64,000 nucleotides of DNA from Marinobacter salsuginis (GTDB lineage Bacteria; Pseudomonadota; Gammaproteobacteria; Pseudomonadales; Oleiphilaceae). Numbering within the stretch: the first letter of the stretch is position 1; each line of letters opens with the position of its first letter. This document shows positions 16,877-24,979 of this stretch, piece after piece. Made by a program: the position numbers and the translations under genes. The DNA is taken from NCBI RefSeq assembly GCF_009617755.1, contig NZ_BGZH01000001.1:1798001-1862000 (forward strand), in the 5' to 3' direction. Below the pieces are notes generated by a model. It made no database searches. It was not told the DNA's origin and saw only the letters and a program-made list of their open reading frames with translations.

Positions 16877-17656
16877 TCAGAGCTTGCCTGAAAACCAGCC
16901 AAGACTGTCGCCCGTTGCCCCGGTAGGCCGGTATTCCGCGCTTACCCAGCCGTCATACCCCATGGCATCGATGGCCGCAAAAACATTCGAAAAGTTAATC
17001 TCCCCGGTACCGGGCTCGTGTCGGCCGGGGTTGTCGGCAAACTGAATGTGGCCGATCCAGGGCAACAGGCACTCCATGGAGCGCACCAGATCCCCTTCCA
17101 TAATCTGCATGTGGTAAAGGTCGTACTGCAGGCGCACGTTGTCCGCATCCACTTCCTCAATCAACGCAAGTACCTTGCCGGAGGTATCCAGAACAAAGCC
17201 TGGCATGTCCACGCGCGAATTGATGGCTTCCAGACACAGGGTGATACCCTCCTCCGCAAGCCTGGGGGCTGCCCAGGCGACATTGTTCGCCAGCGTGTTC
17301 CAGGCAATCTCATCTGAGACATGATCGGGTTTCAGGCCCGCCAGGCAGTTTAGCCGCCGACAGCCCAGGGCTTTGGCATAGTCGATCGCCTGATCCACGC
17401 CGGCCTGGAACTCCTCAACCCGGTCCGGCAAGCAGGCGATACCCCTCTCCCCAGCATCCCAGTCGCCGGGCGGCAGGTTGAACAGCACCTGGGACAGTTT
17501 GTTATCGTTCAAAAGATCCCTGAGCAGGTCTTTGGGGTAGGCGTAAGGGAACAGATACTCCACCCCCTCAAAACCGGCGGCCCGGGCCATGGCAAAGCGC
17601 TCGGGGAAATCCACTTCCGTGAACAGCATCGACAGGTTGGCAGCAAAACGGGGCAT
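16877..17656 (-). CDS. hyi: Hydroxypyruvate isomerase family protein
   Basis: Hyi interconverts hydroxypyruvate and tartronate semialdehyde, feeding glyoxylate-derived carbon into glycerate. The product (259 residues from ATG 17656, after AAGGAG) is a TIM barrel of the xylose-isomerase/AP-endonuclease type: FAANLSMLFTEVDF start, GFEGVEYLFPY, LCLEAINSRVDMPGFVLD with the metal-binding Glu, and VQLQYDLYHMQ-like QYDLYHMQIMEGD, then HIQFADNPGRHEPGTGEI, all characteristic of Hyi/OtnI. The stop of the reductase gene upstream is just seven bases away, so the two form one operon. OtnI (2-oxo-tetronate isomerase) is the alternative; the neighbour favours Hyi. Glyoxylate carboligase (gcl) is not nearby. 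Confidence 0.85.
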   Translation of the reverse strand: MPRFAANLSMLFTEVDFPERFAMARAAGFEGVEYLFPYAYPKDLLRDLLNDNKLSQVLFNLPPGDWDAGERGIACLPDRVEEFQAGVDQAIDYAKALGCRRLNCLAGLKPDHVSDEIAWNTLANNVAWAAPRLAEEGITLCLEAINSRVDMPGFVLDTSGKVLALIEEVDADNVRLQYDLYHMQIMEGDLVRSMECLLPWIGHIQFADNPGRHEPGTGEINFSNVFAAIDAMGYDGWVSAEYRPTGATGDSLGWFSGKL

Positions 17657-17663
17657 GGCGTGG

Positions 17664-18575
17664 TTACTCCTTCGGGCCGCGGCCAAGGGAGCCAAGCAGC
17701 GCACCGTTCAGATGCTCCAGCTCCAGCAACAGGCCGCTATGGTCGACATCACTGTGGCCATTCGCCACCAGCGACAGGTACTCGTTGTGAGTCTGCTGGG
17801 CCAGGGGCAGGGTCAGCCCTTCCGCCCGGGCCTCATCCAGGATCATCCGCATGTCCTTGAGCTGAATCCGTGCTGGCGCACCGGGGGCAAAGTCACGGTC
17901 AATCATGCGCTGCCCATGCAGCTCCAGAATCCGGCTACCAGCGAACCCGCCCAGCAAGGCCTCCCGCACGGCCGCAGGATCCGCACCGCCTTTCGCCGCA
18001 AGCAGCAGCGCCTCGGACACGGCACCAATGGTGATTCCAACAATAGCCTGATTGGCCAACTTCGCCAATTGCCCTGAGCCCACAGGCCCGATACGGGTGC
18101 ATTTGCCGAGCGCCTCAAACACCGGCCTAGCACGATCGACATCGGCTTCGGAACCACCCGCCATAATACTCAGACGAGCTTCCGCCGCACCCACCGTTCC
18201 TCCGGACACCGGCGCATCGACATACCCAGCACTCCGCTCCGCCGCCAGCTCAGCATGCCGCCGGGCCACAGAAGGCTGGATCGAGCTCATATCAATCACC
18301 AGCGCCCCCGGCTTCAGGTCCTCAAGAGCCCCCTGCTTAACCAGCACCTGCTCCACCACATCGCTGTTCTCCAACATGGTGATCACCACGTCCGCATTGG
18401 CAACCGCCTTCGCCGGAGATTTGGCAATGGTTGCTTCAGAAGCAAAGGGCTCGCACTTGCTAGACGTGCGGTTCCACAAGGTCATCGGGAAACCCGCGTT
18501 CAGGAGGTTACGGGTCATGGGCGCGCCCATGAGGCCGATACCGAGAAATGCGATATGAAGGTGTTTATCAGTCAT
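17664..18575 (-). CDS. glxR: 2-hydroxy-3-oxopropionate (tartronate semialdehyde) reductase
   Basis: This NAD(P)-dependent enzyme reduces tartronate semialdehyde to D-glycerate. The 303-residue protein is a beta-hydroxyacid dehydrogenase: N-terminal Rossmann motif FLGIGLMGAPM (residues about 10-20), the substrate-binding DAPVSGGTVGAAEARLSIM segment near 120, and the catalytic lysine in GQLAKLANQ near 170. Its operon partner hyi supplies the same intermediate, which fixes the likely substrate better than sequence alone; other members of the family (GarR, 3-hydroxyisobutyrate dehydrogenase) are hard to exclude. Upstream lies a 99-nt palindromic element and a TATAAT at 18734-18739 (minus strand). 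Confidence 0.87.
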   Translation of the reverse strand: MTDKHLHIAFLGIGLMGAPMTRNLLNAGFPMTLWNRTSSKCEPFASEATIAKSPAKAVANADVVITMLENSDVVEQVLVKQGALEDLKPGALVIDMSSIQPSVARRHAELAAERSAGYVDAPVSGGTVGAAEARLSIMAGGSEADVDRARPVFEALGKCTRIGPVGSGQLAKLANQAIVGITIGAVSEALLLAAKGGADPAAVREALLGGFAGSRILELHGQRMIDRDFAPGAPARIQLKDMRMILDEARAEGLTLPLAQQTHNEYLSLVANGHSDVDHSGLLLELEHLNGALLGSLGRGPKE

Positions 18576-18607
18576 ATTTCAGGCCTTTGCACAAAGGTTT
18601 GAGAAGG

Positions 18608-18706
18608 GATTGGGTGGGCCTTTCCAAAACCGTGCGGAGCCATGGATGGCGGAGCCGAGCGTACATGGACGTATTCACAGCGTGTTTTGGAAAGGCCTAC
18701 CCAATC
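18608..18706. repeat. Long imperfect palindromic element ahead of glxR
   Basis: Arms of 23 nt (18608-18630 and 18684-18706) are complementary at 22 of 23 positions, the exception being a G-T wobble type pair. The 53-nt centre has its own short repeats (CCATGGATGG, GTACATGGAC). Nothing codes here. The element lies between a minus-strand TATAAT (18734-18739) and the glxR start, so it would be in the glxR leader RNA. Similar GTGAATAC..CCATGTA..CCATGG repeats are, from memory, scattered in Marinobacter and related genomes; only one copy was noticed in this window. Confidence 0.65.
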
Positions 18707-18745
18707 GCTTCTGCCCCCAAGGTAAAGTTTTCGATTATACAAACA

Positions 18746-18780
18746 AAAACGCCACCAACCGGAACCGGTGGTGGCGTTTT
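18746..18780 (-). terminator. Terminator after rpoH (nearly symmetrical)
   Basis: AAAACGCCACC (18746-18756) pairs with GGTGGCGTTTT (18770-18780), and the centre ACCGG-AA-CCGGT extends the stem. On the minus strand the hairpin is followed by TTTTTGTTTG. It lies 32 nt past the rpoH stop. The symmetry means it could also work on the plus strand. Confidence 0.88.
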
Positions 18781-18811
18781 AACGACTCAGTCGCGGGATT
18801 GGGCCGCCTGG

Positions 18812-19672
18812 TCAGGCCGCCTCAACCATCTGCATGCGAATCTTCTTCATCGCATTCTTCTCAAGCTGCCGGATGCGCTCCGCCGACACGCCGTATTTGT
18901 CCGCCAACTCATGCAACGTCGACTTGCTTTCGGACAACCAGCGCTCCCGAAGAATATCCTGGCTGCGCTCATCCAGCTGCTCCAGAGCCTGCATCAGCCT
19001 GCCGTTGGAATCGTCGGACCAATCGGCGTTTTCCAGTTGAGTGGCCGGATTGCTGCGAGCATCTTCCAGATAATACGCCGGTGCCTGATAAGCGTTATCG
19101 TCATCGTCGTCCTGCGGACCATCGAACGCCGTATCCTGGGAAGCCAGTCGGCCTTCCATTTCACGGACCACCCGTGGCTCGACACCCAGATCTTCGGCAA
19201 CCGCGTTCAGCTCATCATGGCTGAGCCAGGCAAGCTTCTTCTTCTGGCTGCGCAGATTGAAGAACAACTTGCGCTGGGCCTTTGTAGTGGCCACTTTCAC
19301 AATCCGCCAGTTGCGCAGAATAAACTCGTGAATCTCTGCCTTGATCCAGTGAACGGCAAAGGACACCAGGCGCACACCGTATTCCGGATTGAACCGTTTG
19401 ACCGCCTTCATCAGGCCAACGTTACCTTCCTGAATCAGATCCGCCTGAGCCAGACCATAACCCGAATAGCTCCGGGCAATGTGAATCACAAAGCGCAGGT
19501 GAGACATAACCAGCTGACGGGCGGCCTCTACGTCGCCCTCATAATGGAGCCTTTCAGCCAGCTCCCGTTCTTCGTCCACTGTGAGCACCGGGATGCGGCT
19601 CGCAGCCTGAATGTAAGACTCGAGATTCTGACCCGGAACCAGTCTGTCAACCAGTTGTAAACTCGTACCCAT
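18812..19672 (-). CDS. rpoH: Heat-shock sigma factor RpoH (sigma-32)
   Basis: RpoH directs RNA polymerase to heat-shock promoters. The 286-residue protein has region 2 with [17 protein letters not shown] and [15 protein letters not shown] (RpoH-type region 2.3/2.4), the RpoH box QRKLFFNLR in region 2.5-C, and a C-terminal region 4.2 helix-turn-helix ([20 protein letters not shown]). A short acidic insert (PQDDDDDN) lies between regions 2 and 4. It follows ftsX in the classical ftsY-ftsE-ftsX-rpoH order but after a 192-nt gap with its own promoter; a terminator follows. In enterics RpoH synthesis is controlled by mRNA structure; I did not model that here. Confidence 0.96.
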   Translation of the reverse strand: MGTSLQLVDRLVPGQNLESYIQAASRIPVLTVDEERELAERLHYEGDVEAARQLVMSHLRFVIHIARSYSGYGLAQADLIQEGNVGLMKAVKRFNPEYGVRLVSFAVHWIKAEIHEFILRNWRIVKVATTKAQRKLFFNLRSQKKKLAWLSHDELNAVAEDLGVEPRVVREMEGRLASQDTAFDGPQDDDDDNAYQAPAYYLEDARSNPATQLENADWSDDSNGRLMQALEQLDERSQDILRERWLSESKSTLHELADKYGVSAERIRQLEKNAMKKIRMQMVEAA

Positions 19673-19701
19673 GCTCTAACCTCCGAACCCGACGGCCCTT
19701 A

Positions 19702-19730
19702 AATATACCAACTACTTTTTAGACCGCCAA
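19702..19730 (-). promoter_or_regulatory. Probable promoter of rpoH
   Basis: On the minus strand TTGGCG (19725-19730) and TATATT (19702-19707) are exactly 17 nt apart. The expected start site is about 20-25 nt before the rpoH ATG, followed by a GGAGG ribosome-binding site. Confidence 0.6.
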
Positions 19731-19864
19731 GAACTCTGAAAGTTCCCGAAATCTCCAGTAAAACGTTCTAAATCAACTACCTGAAAATTTCACCTTGGCT
19801 TTGCTGGCTTCGAAATTACGCCAGCAGAAGCTGTTTCTTCAATACGGTTATCCCGCTATCCGGA

Positions 19865-20872
19865 TCATCCGCCTCCGGCAATATCACCCGGCTCCATGTC
19901 ATCCAGATGACGTTTCACAGCGACCCAGGCGCCCAGCCAGCCTAGCAGCATCGCAACAATTATCAACGCCAGTGCCCCATCAAACTGCAAACCGTCGAGG
20001 GAAAAATCACTCCGATACAGCCCTGCCAGCCGCTCTATGGGCCCGCTGAGCCACCACAGAGACAACTGCAACAGAATCAGCGCCACAATCCCGCCACCGA
20101 GCCCAAACCATGCGCCGGTGTACAGAAAGGGCCTGCGGACAAAGCTGTCCGTTCCGCCCACCAGTTTCGCAACCAGAATTTCGTCCCGGCGACTCTCAAT
20201 CGAAAGACGGACCGTGTTGCCGATCACCAGCACAACCGCAGCAGCCAGCAGAATCGCCAGTGCCCAGACCGCACGGGCCAGAAGATCCGTCATGGCGTTC
20301 AGACGCTGCAACCAGCCGAGGTCCACCTGAACCCGCTCGACGCCTTCCATGCCTTCAATAAACCGAACAAGGCCTTCCACCCCCTCGGTGGAACGGGCGC
20401 CTTCCTCAGGGGTAATCAGCAGGGTATGTGGCAGAGGGTTGTCTTCGAGATAATCCAGGGCATCTTCCAGGCCCGATGAGGCCCGAAATTCTTCCAGGGC
20501 CTGGTCCCGATCAACCAGCTCGACACCGGCCACCCGGCCGTCGCTGGCAATGTCACTGCTCAACCCCCGTGCCCGCTCAAGCGGCACAGTCAGCTCAATG
20601 TAAGCGGTCACCCGGGCACTGCTTTCCCAGCCCGCACTTACGCCCTGGAGACTGGTGAGCAGCAACAGCAGCGCCACCGGCAAGGCCAGGGCAACGCCCA
20701 TCACGGTCCAGGTCATCAAACTGGCCACCGGATTGCGCCAGAGACGGCGGGCACTATCCTCGGCAACCTTGCGATGATGGGTGAAATAGCTCTCAGCCTG
20801 CTCACGCCAGGGCGACCGGGCCTTGTTGGCGCCTCGTGCAGGTTGCGGCTTTTTACGCGGATCAGCGGCCAC
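19865..20872 (-). CDS. ftsX: Cell-division protein FtsX
   Basis: FtsX is the four-helix membrane partner of FtsE; the complex activates septal peptidoglycan hydrolases. I place the start at GTG 20872 because GGAGG lies five bases upstream, giving an 11-nt overlap with ftsE and 335 residues; the open frame runs further into ftsE but without a ribosome-binding site. A basic cytoplasmic N-terminus precedes membrane helix 1 (VMGVALALPVALLLLL), then the periplasmic FtsX domain (about 150 residues with SGLEDALDYLEDNPLP), and three C-terminal helices, with the MLLGWLGAWVAVKRHL end typical of the family. Confidence 0.93.
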   Translation of the reverse strand: MAADPRKKPQPARGANKARSPWREQAESYFTHHRKVAEDSARRLWRNPVASLMTWTVMGVALALPVALLLLLTSLQGVSAGWESSARVTAYIELTVPLERARGLSSDIASDGRVAGVELVDRDQALEEFRASSGLEDALDYLEDNPLPHTLLITPEEGARSTEGVEGLVRFIEGMEGVERVQVDLGWLQRLNAMTDLLARAVWALAILLAAAVVLVIGNTVRLSIESRRDEILVAKLVGGTDSFVRRPFLYTGAWFGLGGGIVALILLQLSLWWLSGPIERLAGLYRSDFSLDGLQFDGALALIIVAMLLGWLGAWVAVKRHLDDMEPGDIAGGG

Positions 20873-21554
20873 TGACACCTCCGCCAATAACCGAGGTGCC
20901 GCCAGCAACCAGGCGACCATGATCCAGCTTCAATGTTCGCCGCCCCATCTCATTGATCAGGGCAATATCGTGGGTTGCGATCAACACGGTAACGCCCACC
21001 TGGCTGAACTGCCCGAACAGATTCATGATGTCGGCGGACAGCGCCGGGTCCAGGTTACCCGTCGGCTCATCCGCCAGCAGTACCGGGGGTTTGTTGACCA
21101 CCGCCCGGGCAATACCGACGCGCTGCTGCTCACCGCCGGAGAGCTGCATCGGGTTCATTTTTTCCTTCTGGAGAAGCCCCACCTTGTCCAGGGCAGCACG
21201 TACACGCCGGCCCGTGTCTCTCGGCGAGGCACCCATGACTTCCAACGGCATGGCAACGTTGTCGAACACGGTACGGTCAAAGAGCAGCTGGTGGTTCTGG
21301 AAGACCACACCAATGTGGCGGCGAATGTAGGGGATCTGGCGACGGGGCAAGCGGTTCAGAACCTGTCCACCTACCACCACCTCACCGGCGCTGGGGCGCT
21401 CCATCACCATGATCAGTTTCAGCAGGGTACTCTTACCCGCACCGGAATGGCCGGTCAGAAACGCCAGCTCGCCGCGCTCCAGGCCAAAGTTGACCTGACG
21501 CAGGGCGGTATGATCACTGTCGTAACGCTTGGTGACCTGGCGAAACTCAATCAT
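20862..21554 (-). CDS. ftsE: Cell-division ATP-binding protein FtsE
   Basis: FtsE is the ABC-type ATPase that drives FtsX. The 230-residue product has Walker A GHSGAGKST (residues 35-43), Q-loop, the signature LSGGEQQRVGIARA, Walker B VLLADEPTGNLD and the H-loop in LIATHD. The start ATG 21554 is 29 nt after the ftsY stop; the end overlaps the ftsX start. Compared with enteric FtsE the C-terminal tail is slightly longer and Gly/Val rich because it encodes the ftsX ribosome-binding site. Confidence 0.96.
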   Translation of the reverse strand: MIEFRQVTKRYDSDHTALRQVNFGLERGELAFLTGHSGAGKSTLLKLIMVMERPSAGEVVVGGQVLNRLPRRQIPYIRRHIGVVFQNHQLLFDRTVFDNVAMPLEVMGASPRDTGRRVRAALDKVGLLQKEKMNPMQLSGGEQQRVGIARAVVNKPPVLLADEPTGNLDPALSADIMNLFGQFSQVGVTVLIATHDIALINEMGRRTLKLDHGRLVAGGTSVIGGGVSGR

Positions 21555-21583
21555 GGGCGGTTTCCGCGCGGCTGGATTCCGGG

Positions 21584-22777
21584 CTATTCGTCAAACAGGG
21601 CATGCACAAAGGTTTCGGCATCGAAGCTGCGCAGATCATCCACCTGCTCACCAACACCGATAAACCTGATCGGCAACTGCAACTGACGGGCAATGGCAAA
21701 CACAATACCGCCTTTGGCCGTGCCGTCCAGTTTCGTCAATGTAATGCCACTCACACCCACAGCCTGCTGGAACACCTGCGCCTGGCTCAGGGCGTTCTGG
21801 CCGGTGCCCGCATCCAGCACCAGCATGACTTCGTGGGGCGCAGATTCGTCCAGTTTCTTCATCACACGGACCACCTTCTCCAGCTCCTGCATCAGGTTAT
21901 CCTTGTTCTGCAGACGACCGGCGGTATCGGCGATCACGACATCAACGCCACGGGATTTGGCTGACTGGATGGCATCGAAAATCACCGAGGCGCTGTCAGC
22001 ACCGGTGTGTTGTGCCACCACCGGCACATTGTTGCGCTCACCCCAGACCTGCAACTGCTCGACCGCCGCAGCACGGAAGGTATCGCCGGCGGCCAGCATG
22101 ACCGATTTGCCTTCGTTCTGGAATTTCTTGGTGAGCTTGCCGATGGTGGTGGTCTTGCCCACGCCGTTCACGCCCACCATGAGGATGACGTAGGGGGTCT
22201 TGCCGGAATCGATTTCCAGGGGCTTGGTCACATCCTTCAGCAGCCCGTGCAATTCATCCCGTAACGCCTGTCGCAGGGCCTCACCGTCCTTGAGCTGATT
22301 GCGCTCAAGCTTTTCGGTGAGCGATTCAATGATCTCAGAAGTGGCGGTAACGCCAACATCCGCCATTAACAGCGTGGTTTCGATTTCCTCGAGCAGGTCC
22401 TCATCAATTTTCTTGCTCAGGGAGAACAGGTCTGACAGACCACCGGTCAGGCTCGCCCGGGTCTTACCCAATCCCTTTTTGATGCGTTCGAAAACGCTGA
22501 CCTGAGGCTCGGGTTCCGGTGCTTTCTGGGGCTCTTCTGCGGGCTGAGGCTCCAGGGCCGGCTCTGGTTCAGCCACCGACTCTGGTTGCGGCTCGGGAGT
22601 GGCAGGCGTTTCGCTCTCGGCTTTTTCCGGCTCCGGTGCCGCCCCTCTGGCAACCTCTGGCTTGCGCTGCGGCACCGGCTTCGGGCGCGGTGCCCGGCTG
22701 CGGTTTCCGGCGATATCCAGAACAAATACAAGCACAAGAAGGGCCAGAAGGCCGATTGAAATCCACTCTGCCGTCAT
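21584..22777 (-). CDS. ftsY: Signal recognition particle receptor FtsY
   Basis: FtsY is the GTPase receptor that docks ribosome-SRP complexes at the membrane. The 397-residue protein (ATG 22777) has a C-terminal NG domain with GVNGVGKTTTIGKL, DTAGRLQNKDNL and TKLDGTAKGG. Before it comes a Pro/Glu-rich acidic A domain of about 100 residues. Unusually, the first 24 residues (MTAEWISIGLLALLVLVFVL...) read as a membrane helix; enteric FtsY has none. The ribosome-binding site at this start is weak (GGATTG), but further upstream codons are not FtsY-like and are out of the family. ftsE follows after 29 nt. Confidence 0.93.
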   Translation of the reverse strand: MTAEWISIGLLALLVLVFVLDIAGNRSRAPRPKPVPQRKPEVARGAAPEPEKAESETPATPEPQPESVAEPEPALEPQPAEEPQKAPEPEPQVSVFERIKKGLGKTRASLTGGLSDLFSLSKKIDEDLLEEIETTLLMADVGVTATSEIIESLTEKLERNQLKDGEALRQALRDELHGLLKDVTKPLEIDSGKTPYVILMVGVNGVGKTTTIGKLTKKFQNEGKSVMLAAGDTFRAAAVEQLQVWGERNNVPVVAQHTGADSASVIFDAIQSAKSRGVDVVIADTAGRLQNKDNLMQELEKVVRVMKKLDESAPHEVMLVLDAGTGQNALSQAQVFQQAVGVSGITLTKLDGTAKGGIVFAIARQLQLPIRFIGVGEQVDDLRSFDAETFVHALFDE

Positions 22778-22938
22778 AAAAGTCAATCCATCAGTCTGAA
22801 TGGGCGGGACAAAGAAAGCCGACATTCTAGCAGACTGTCCCGATGAAGTGAGGGCCACCCGGATTATCGCGCGGGGCCCGGTTTCCGGTAAGATGCGCGC
22901 AGATACCCAGAACCCCGCACAGTCCCGGAGCTGCGACG

Positions 22939-23589
22939 ATGGCGCGCCGAAAATCCACCAGCCACAGCATTTCGAAAAGAAACCCGACCGGTCGCGGTAC
23001 CGGGGCCGCACCCGCTAATAACAGCACCGGCGAACTGCGCATTATCGGCGGTGACTGGCGCAGCCGGAAACTGCGTTTTCCGGATGCCGGTGGTGTGCGA
23101 CCAACCCCCGCCCGCACCCGGGAAACCCTGTTCAACTGGCTTAACTTTCACCTGGCAGGCAGTGATTGTCTCGACCTGTTCGCCGGCTCCGGCGCGCTTG
23201 GCCTGGAAGCACTGTCCAGAGGTGCCGCAGGTGCCACCCTCGTGGATCATACGCCTGCCCTGGCCAAGGCACTCAGGGACAACCTCAGGTTATTGAAGTC
23301 TGACACCGGAGACGTGGTGTGCGCAGATGTCGAGAGCTACCTGCGTCAGAGAAACCGGCCGCCGTTCGACATCGTTTTCATGGACCCACCGTTCCGACAG
23401 GGCTGGCTGGAGAAACTGTTTCCATTACTGGATGAGCAGGGCTGGATCAAATCCGGCGGCTGGGTTTACGTGGAACACGAGAGCGAATTGCCAACACCGG
23501 CAGTGCCTGGGTCATGGCATCTGCATCGGCAAAAAAGCGCGGGGCAGGTCACCTACTGCCTTTTCCGAAAAGCCATAGACCCGGAATAG
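22939..23589 (+). CDS. rsmD: 16S rRNA (guanine-966-N2)-methyltransferase RsmD
   Basis: RsmD methylates G966 of 16S rRNA in the 30S subunit. The 216-residue product has an RNA-binding N-terminal segment LRIIGGDWRSRKLRFPD, the SAM-binding loop DLFAGSGALGLEALSRGA and the catalytic MDPPF motif, in order and spacing typical of RsmD. About 30 N-terminal residues rich in Ser, Arg and Asn are extra; an internal start cannot be excluded. It is divergent from ftsY across 161 nt, as in many gammaproteobacteria. Confidence 0.93.
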   Translation: MARRKSTSHSISKRNPTGRGTGAAPANNSTGELRIIGGDWRSRKLRFPDAGGVRPTPARTRETLFNWLNFHLAGSDCLDLFAGSGALGLEALSRGAAGATLVDHTPALAKALRDNLRLLKSDTGDVVCADVESYLRQRNRPPFDIVFMDPPFRQGWLEKLFPLLDEQGWIKSGGWVYVEHESELPTPAVPGSWHLHRQKSAGQVTYCLFRKAIDPE

Positions 23590-23604
23590 CAAGGGGCCTG
23601 AAAG

Positions 23605-23641
23605 AAAAAAGGGCCAGGTGAACGCGCTCACCCAGCCCCTT
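23605..23641 (-). terminator. Terminator between rsmD and the desaturase gene
   Basis: The stem (GGGCTGGGTGA / TTCACCTGGCCC on the minus strand, about 23611-23639) is followed by TTTTTTC on the minus strand, so it ends transcripts of the desaturase gene. An alternative outer pairing AAGGGGC (23591-23597) with GCCCCTT (23635-23641) may serve rsmD. Confidence 0.75.
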
Positions 23642-23660
23642 GTTCAGCGACCTGACTGTC

Positions 23661-24839
23661 TCAGACAGCAGGGCGCAGCGAGTAGGCCCGAAGGTGCTCG
23701 GCGAACTCCTCAAGATACCGGATACCGCTGGCTTCCGCCTCCCGGCACCACTCCATCAACGCGTTGAGCTTGTCCTGGGGCTTGAGCCCACGCTGACGCC
23801 AGAGCGCCTGCAGTTCATGGCTCTTCTCGTAGATCTGGCGCAGCACCGCGTTGCGCTCCAGTACCGATTCAAGGGTTTCTTTTTCCTTGGGGTGGATCAG
23901 CGTAATCTCACGAGAAAGCAACTGCTTGAGCTTCCGATACCGCGGCCGAATCTCGTCGTCCATCAGAGACTTCTGCTGACGCAACACCGGCTCCATGACG
24001 CGCTTGCGGTACTGGCGCATGATGTCGAACCGGTTGTTGGCAATCGCCTGAACGGTTTCTACGTCAACCTCGAGTTTACCCGGCACATGATGAGCAATGG
24101 GACGATAGCCCTTGGGCTTGGCCATGCCGAACAACTGGAACAGACGGATGTAACCCCAGCCAATATCCACCTCGAACCAGCGACGGGACAGCTTGGAAGA
24201 GTTCGGGTAGGTGTGGTGGTTGTTGTGCAGCTCTTCGCCGCCAATCAGCAGGCCCAGCGGACTGATGTTGCGGGCGTTGTCGGCGCACTCGTAGTTCCGG
24301 TAACCCATCCAGTGACCAATTCCGTTCACAACGCCGGCCGCCCAAACCGGGATCCACATCATCTGTACTGCCCAGATCCAGATGCCGTGTACACCGAACA
24401 GCGCAAGGTTGATGACCGCCATCAAAGCGATGCCCAGCATTTTATGGCGGCTGTACACGTTCCGCTCCACCCAGTCTTCCGGGGTGCGCTGGCCGTAGCG
24501 TTCGAGCGTTTCCGGGGTCGCGGATTCGGCGTAGAGCTCGGCGCCCTGGAACAGAACCTTGCGAATACCCAACACCACCGGGCTATGGGGATCTTCTTCG
24601 GTTTCGCATTTGGCGTGGTGTTTGCGGTGGATAGCCGTCCACTCCTTGGTGTTCTGGGCGGTGGTCAACCACAGCCAGAACCGGAAGAAGTGCTTCAATA
24701 CCGGGTGCAGGTCCAGCGAGTTATGCGCCGAATGGCGATGCAGATAGAGCGTTACACTGACAATCGTGACGTGTGTCATTCCGAGGGTGACCAGAATGAG
24801 CTGCATCACCGACAGGTCAAGAAGACCATTAAACCACAT
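23661..24839 (-). CDS. Membrane acyl-CoA/acyl-lipid delta-9 type fatty-acid desaturase
   Basis: This is a di-iron membrane desaturase that puts a cis double bond into saturated fatty acyl chains with O2, and so adjusts membrane fluidity. The 392-residue protein has the three histidine boxes: HRHSAH (34-39), HRKHH (71-75) and HNNHH (about 207-211), with four membrane helices around them and a cytosolic C-terminal part of about 130 residues. The box pattern is that of the stearoyl-CoA desaturase/DesB group. It is preceded on the minus strand by a GATAAT -10-like hexamer and by a perfect 16-bp palindrome (24892-24907). It stands alone between rsmD and mutM. Whether it acts on acyl-CoA or on phospholipid is not clear. 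Confidence 0.9.
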   Translation of the reverse strand: MWFNGLLDLSVMQLILVTLGMTHVTIVSVTLYLHRHSAHNSLDLHPVLKHFFRFWLWLTTAQNTKEWTAIHRKHHAKCETEEDPHSPVVLGIRKVLFQGAELYAESATPETLERYGQRTPEDWVERNVYSRHKMLGIALMAVINLALFGVHGIWIWAVQMMWIPVWAAGVVNGIGHWMGYRNYECADNARNISPLGLLIGGEELHNNHHTYPNSSKLSRRWFEVDIGWGYIRLFQLFGMAKPKGYRPIAHHVPGKLEVDVETVQAIANNRFDIMRQYRKRVMEPVLRQQKSLMDDEIRPRYRKLKQLLSREITLIHPKEKETLESVLERNAVLRQIYEKSHELQALWRQRGLKPQDKLNALMEWCREAEASGIRYLEEFAEHLRAYSLRPAV

Positions 24840-24891
24840 AGCTAATCCTCAAAATCATTATCTTTGGCCCATGGCCAACTCAGCCACTTTA

Positions 24892-24907
24892 GCTTACAGC
24901 TGTAAGC
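24892..24907. promoter_or_regulatory. Perfect 16-bp palindrome upstream of the desaturase gene
   Basis: GCTTACAG and its exact complement CTGTAAGC abut at 24892-24907, in the divergent desaturase-mutM intergenic region, about 60 nt upstream of the desaturase start. TetR-type fatty-acid regulators (FabR/DesT) bind palindromes of this general kind in the promoters of desaturase and fab genes; identity of the regulator here is inference. Confidence 0.5.
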
Positions 24908-24979
24908 CACAACAACAGCATTTGGATGCAAAATTGTTACTGATTACACTTATGCGTTTTCCACCGGAGATTCCCGTCC

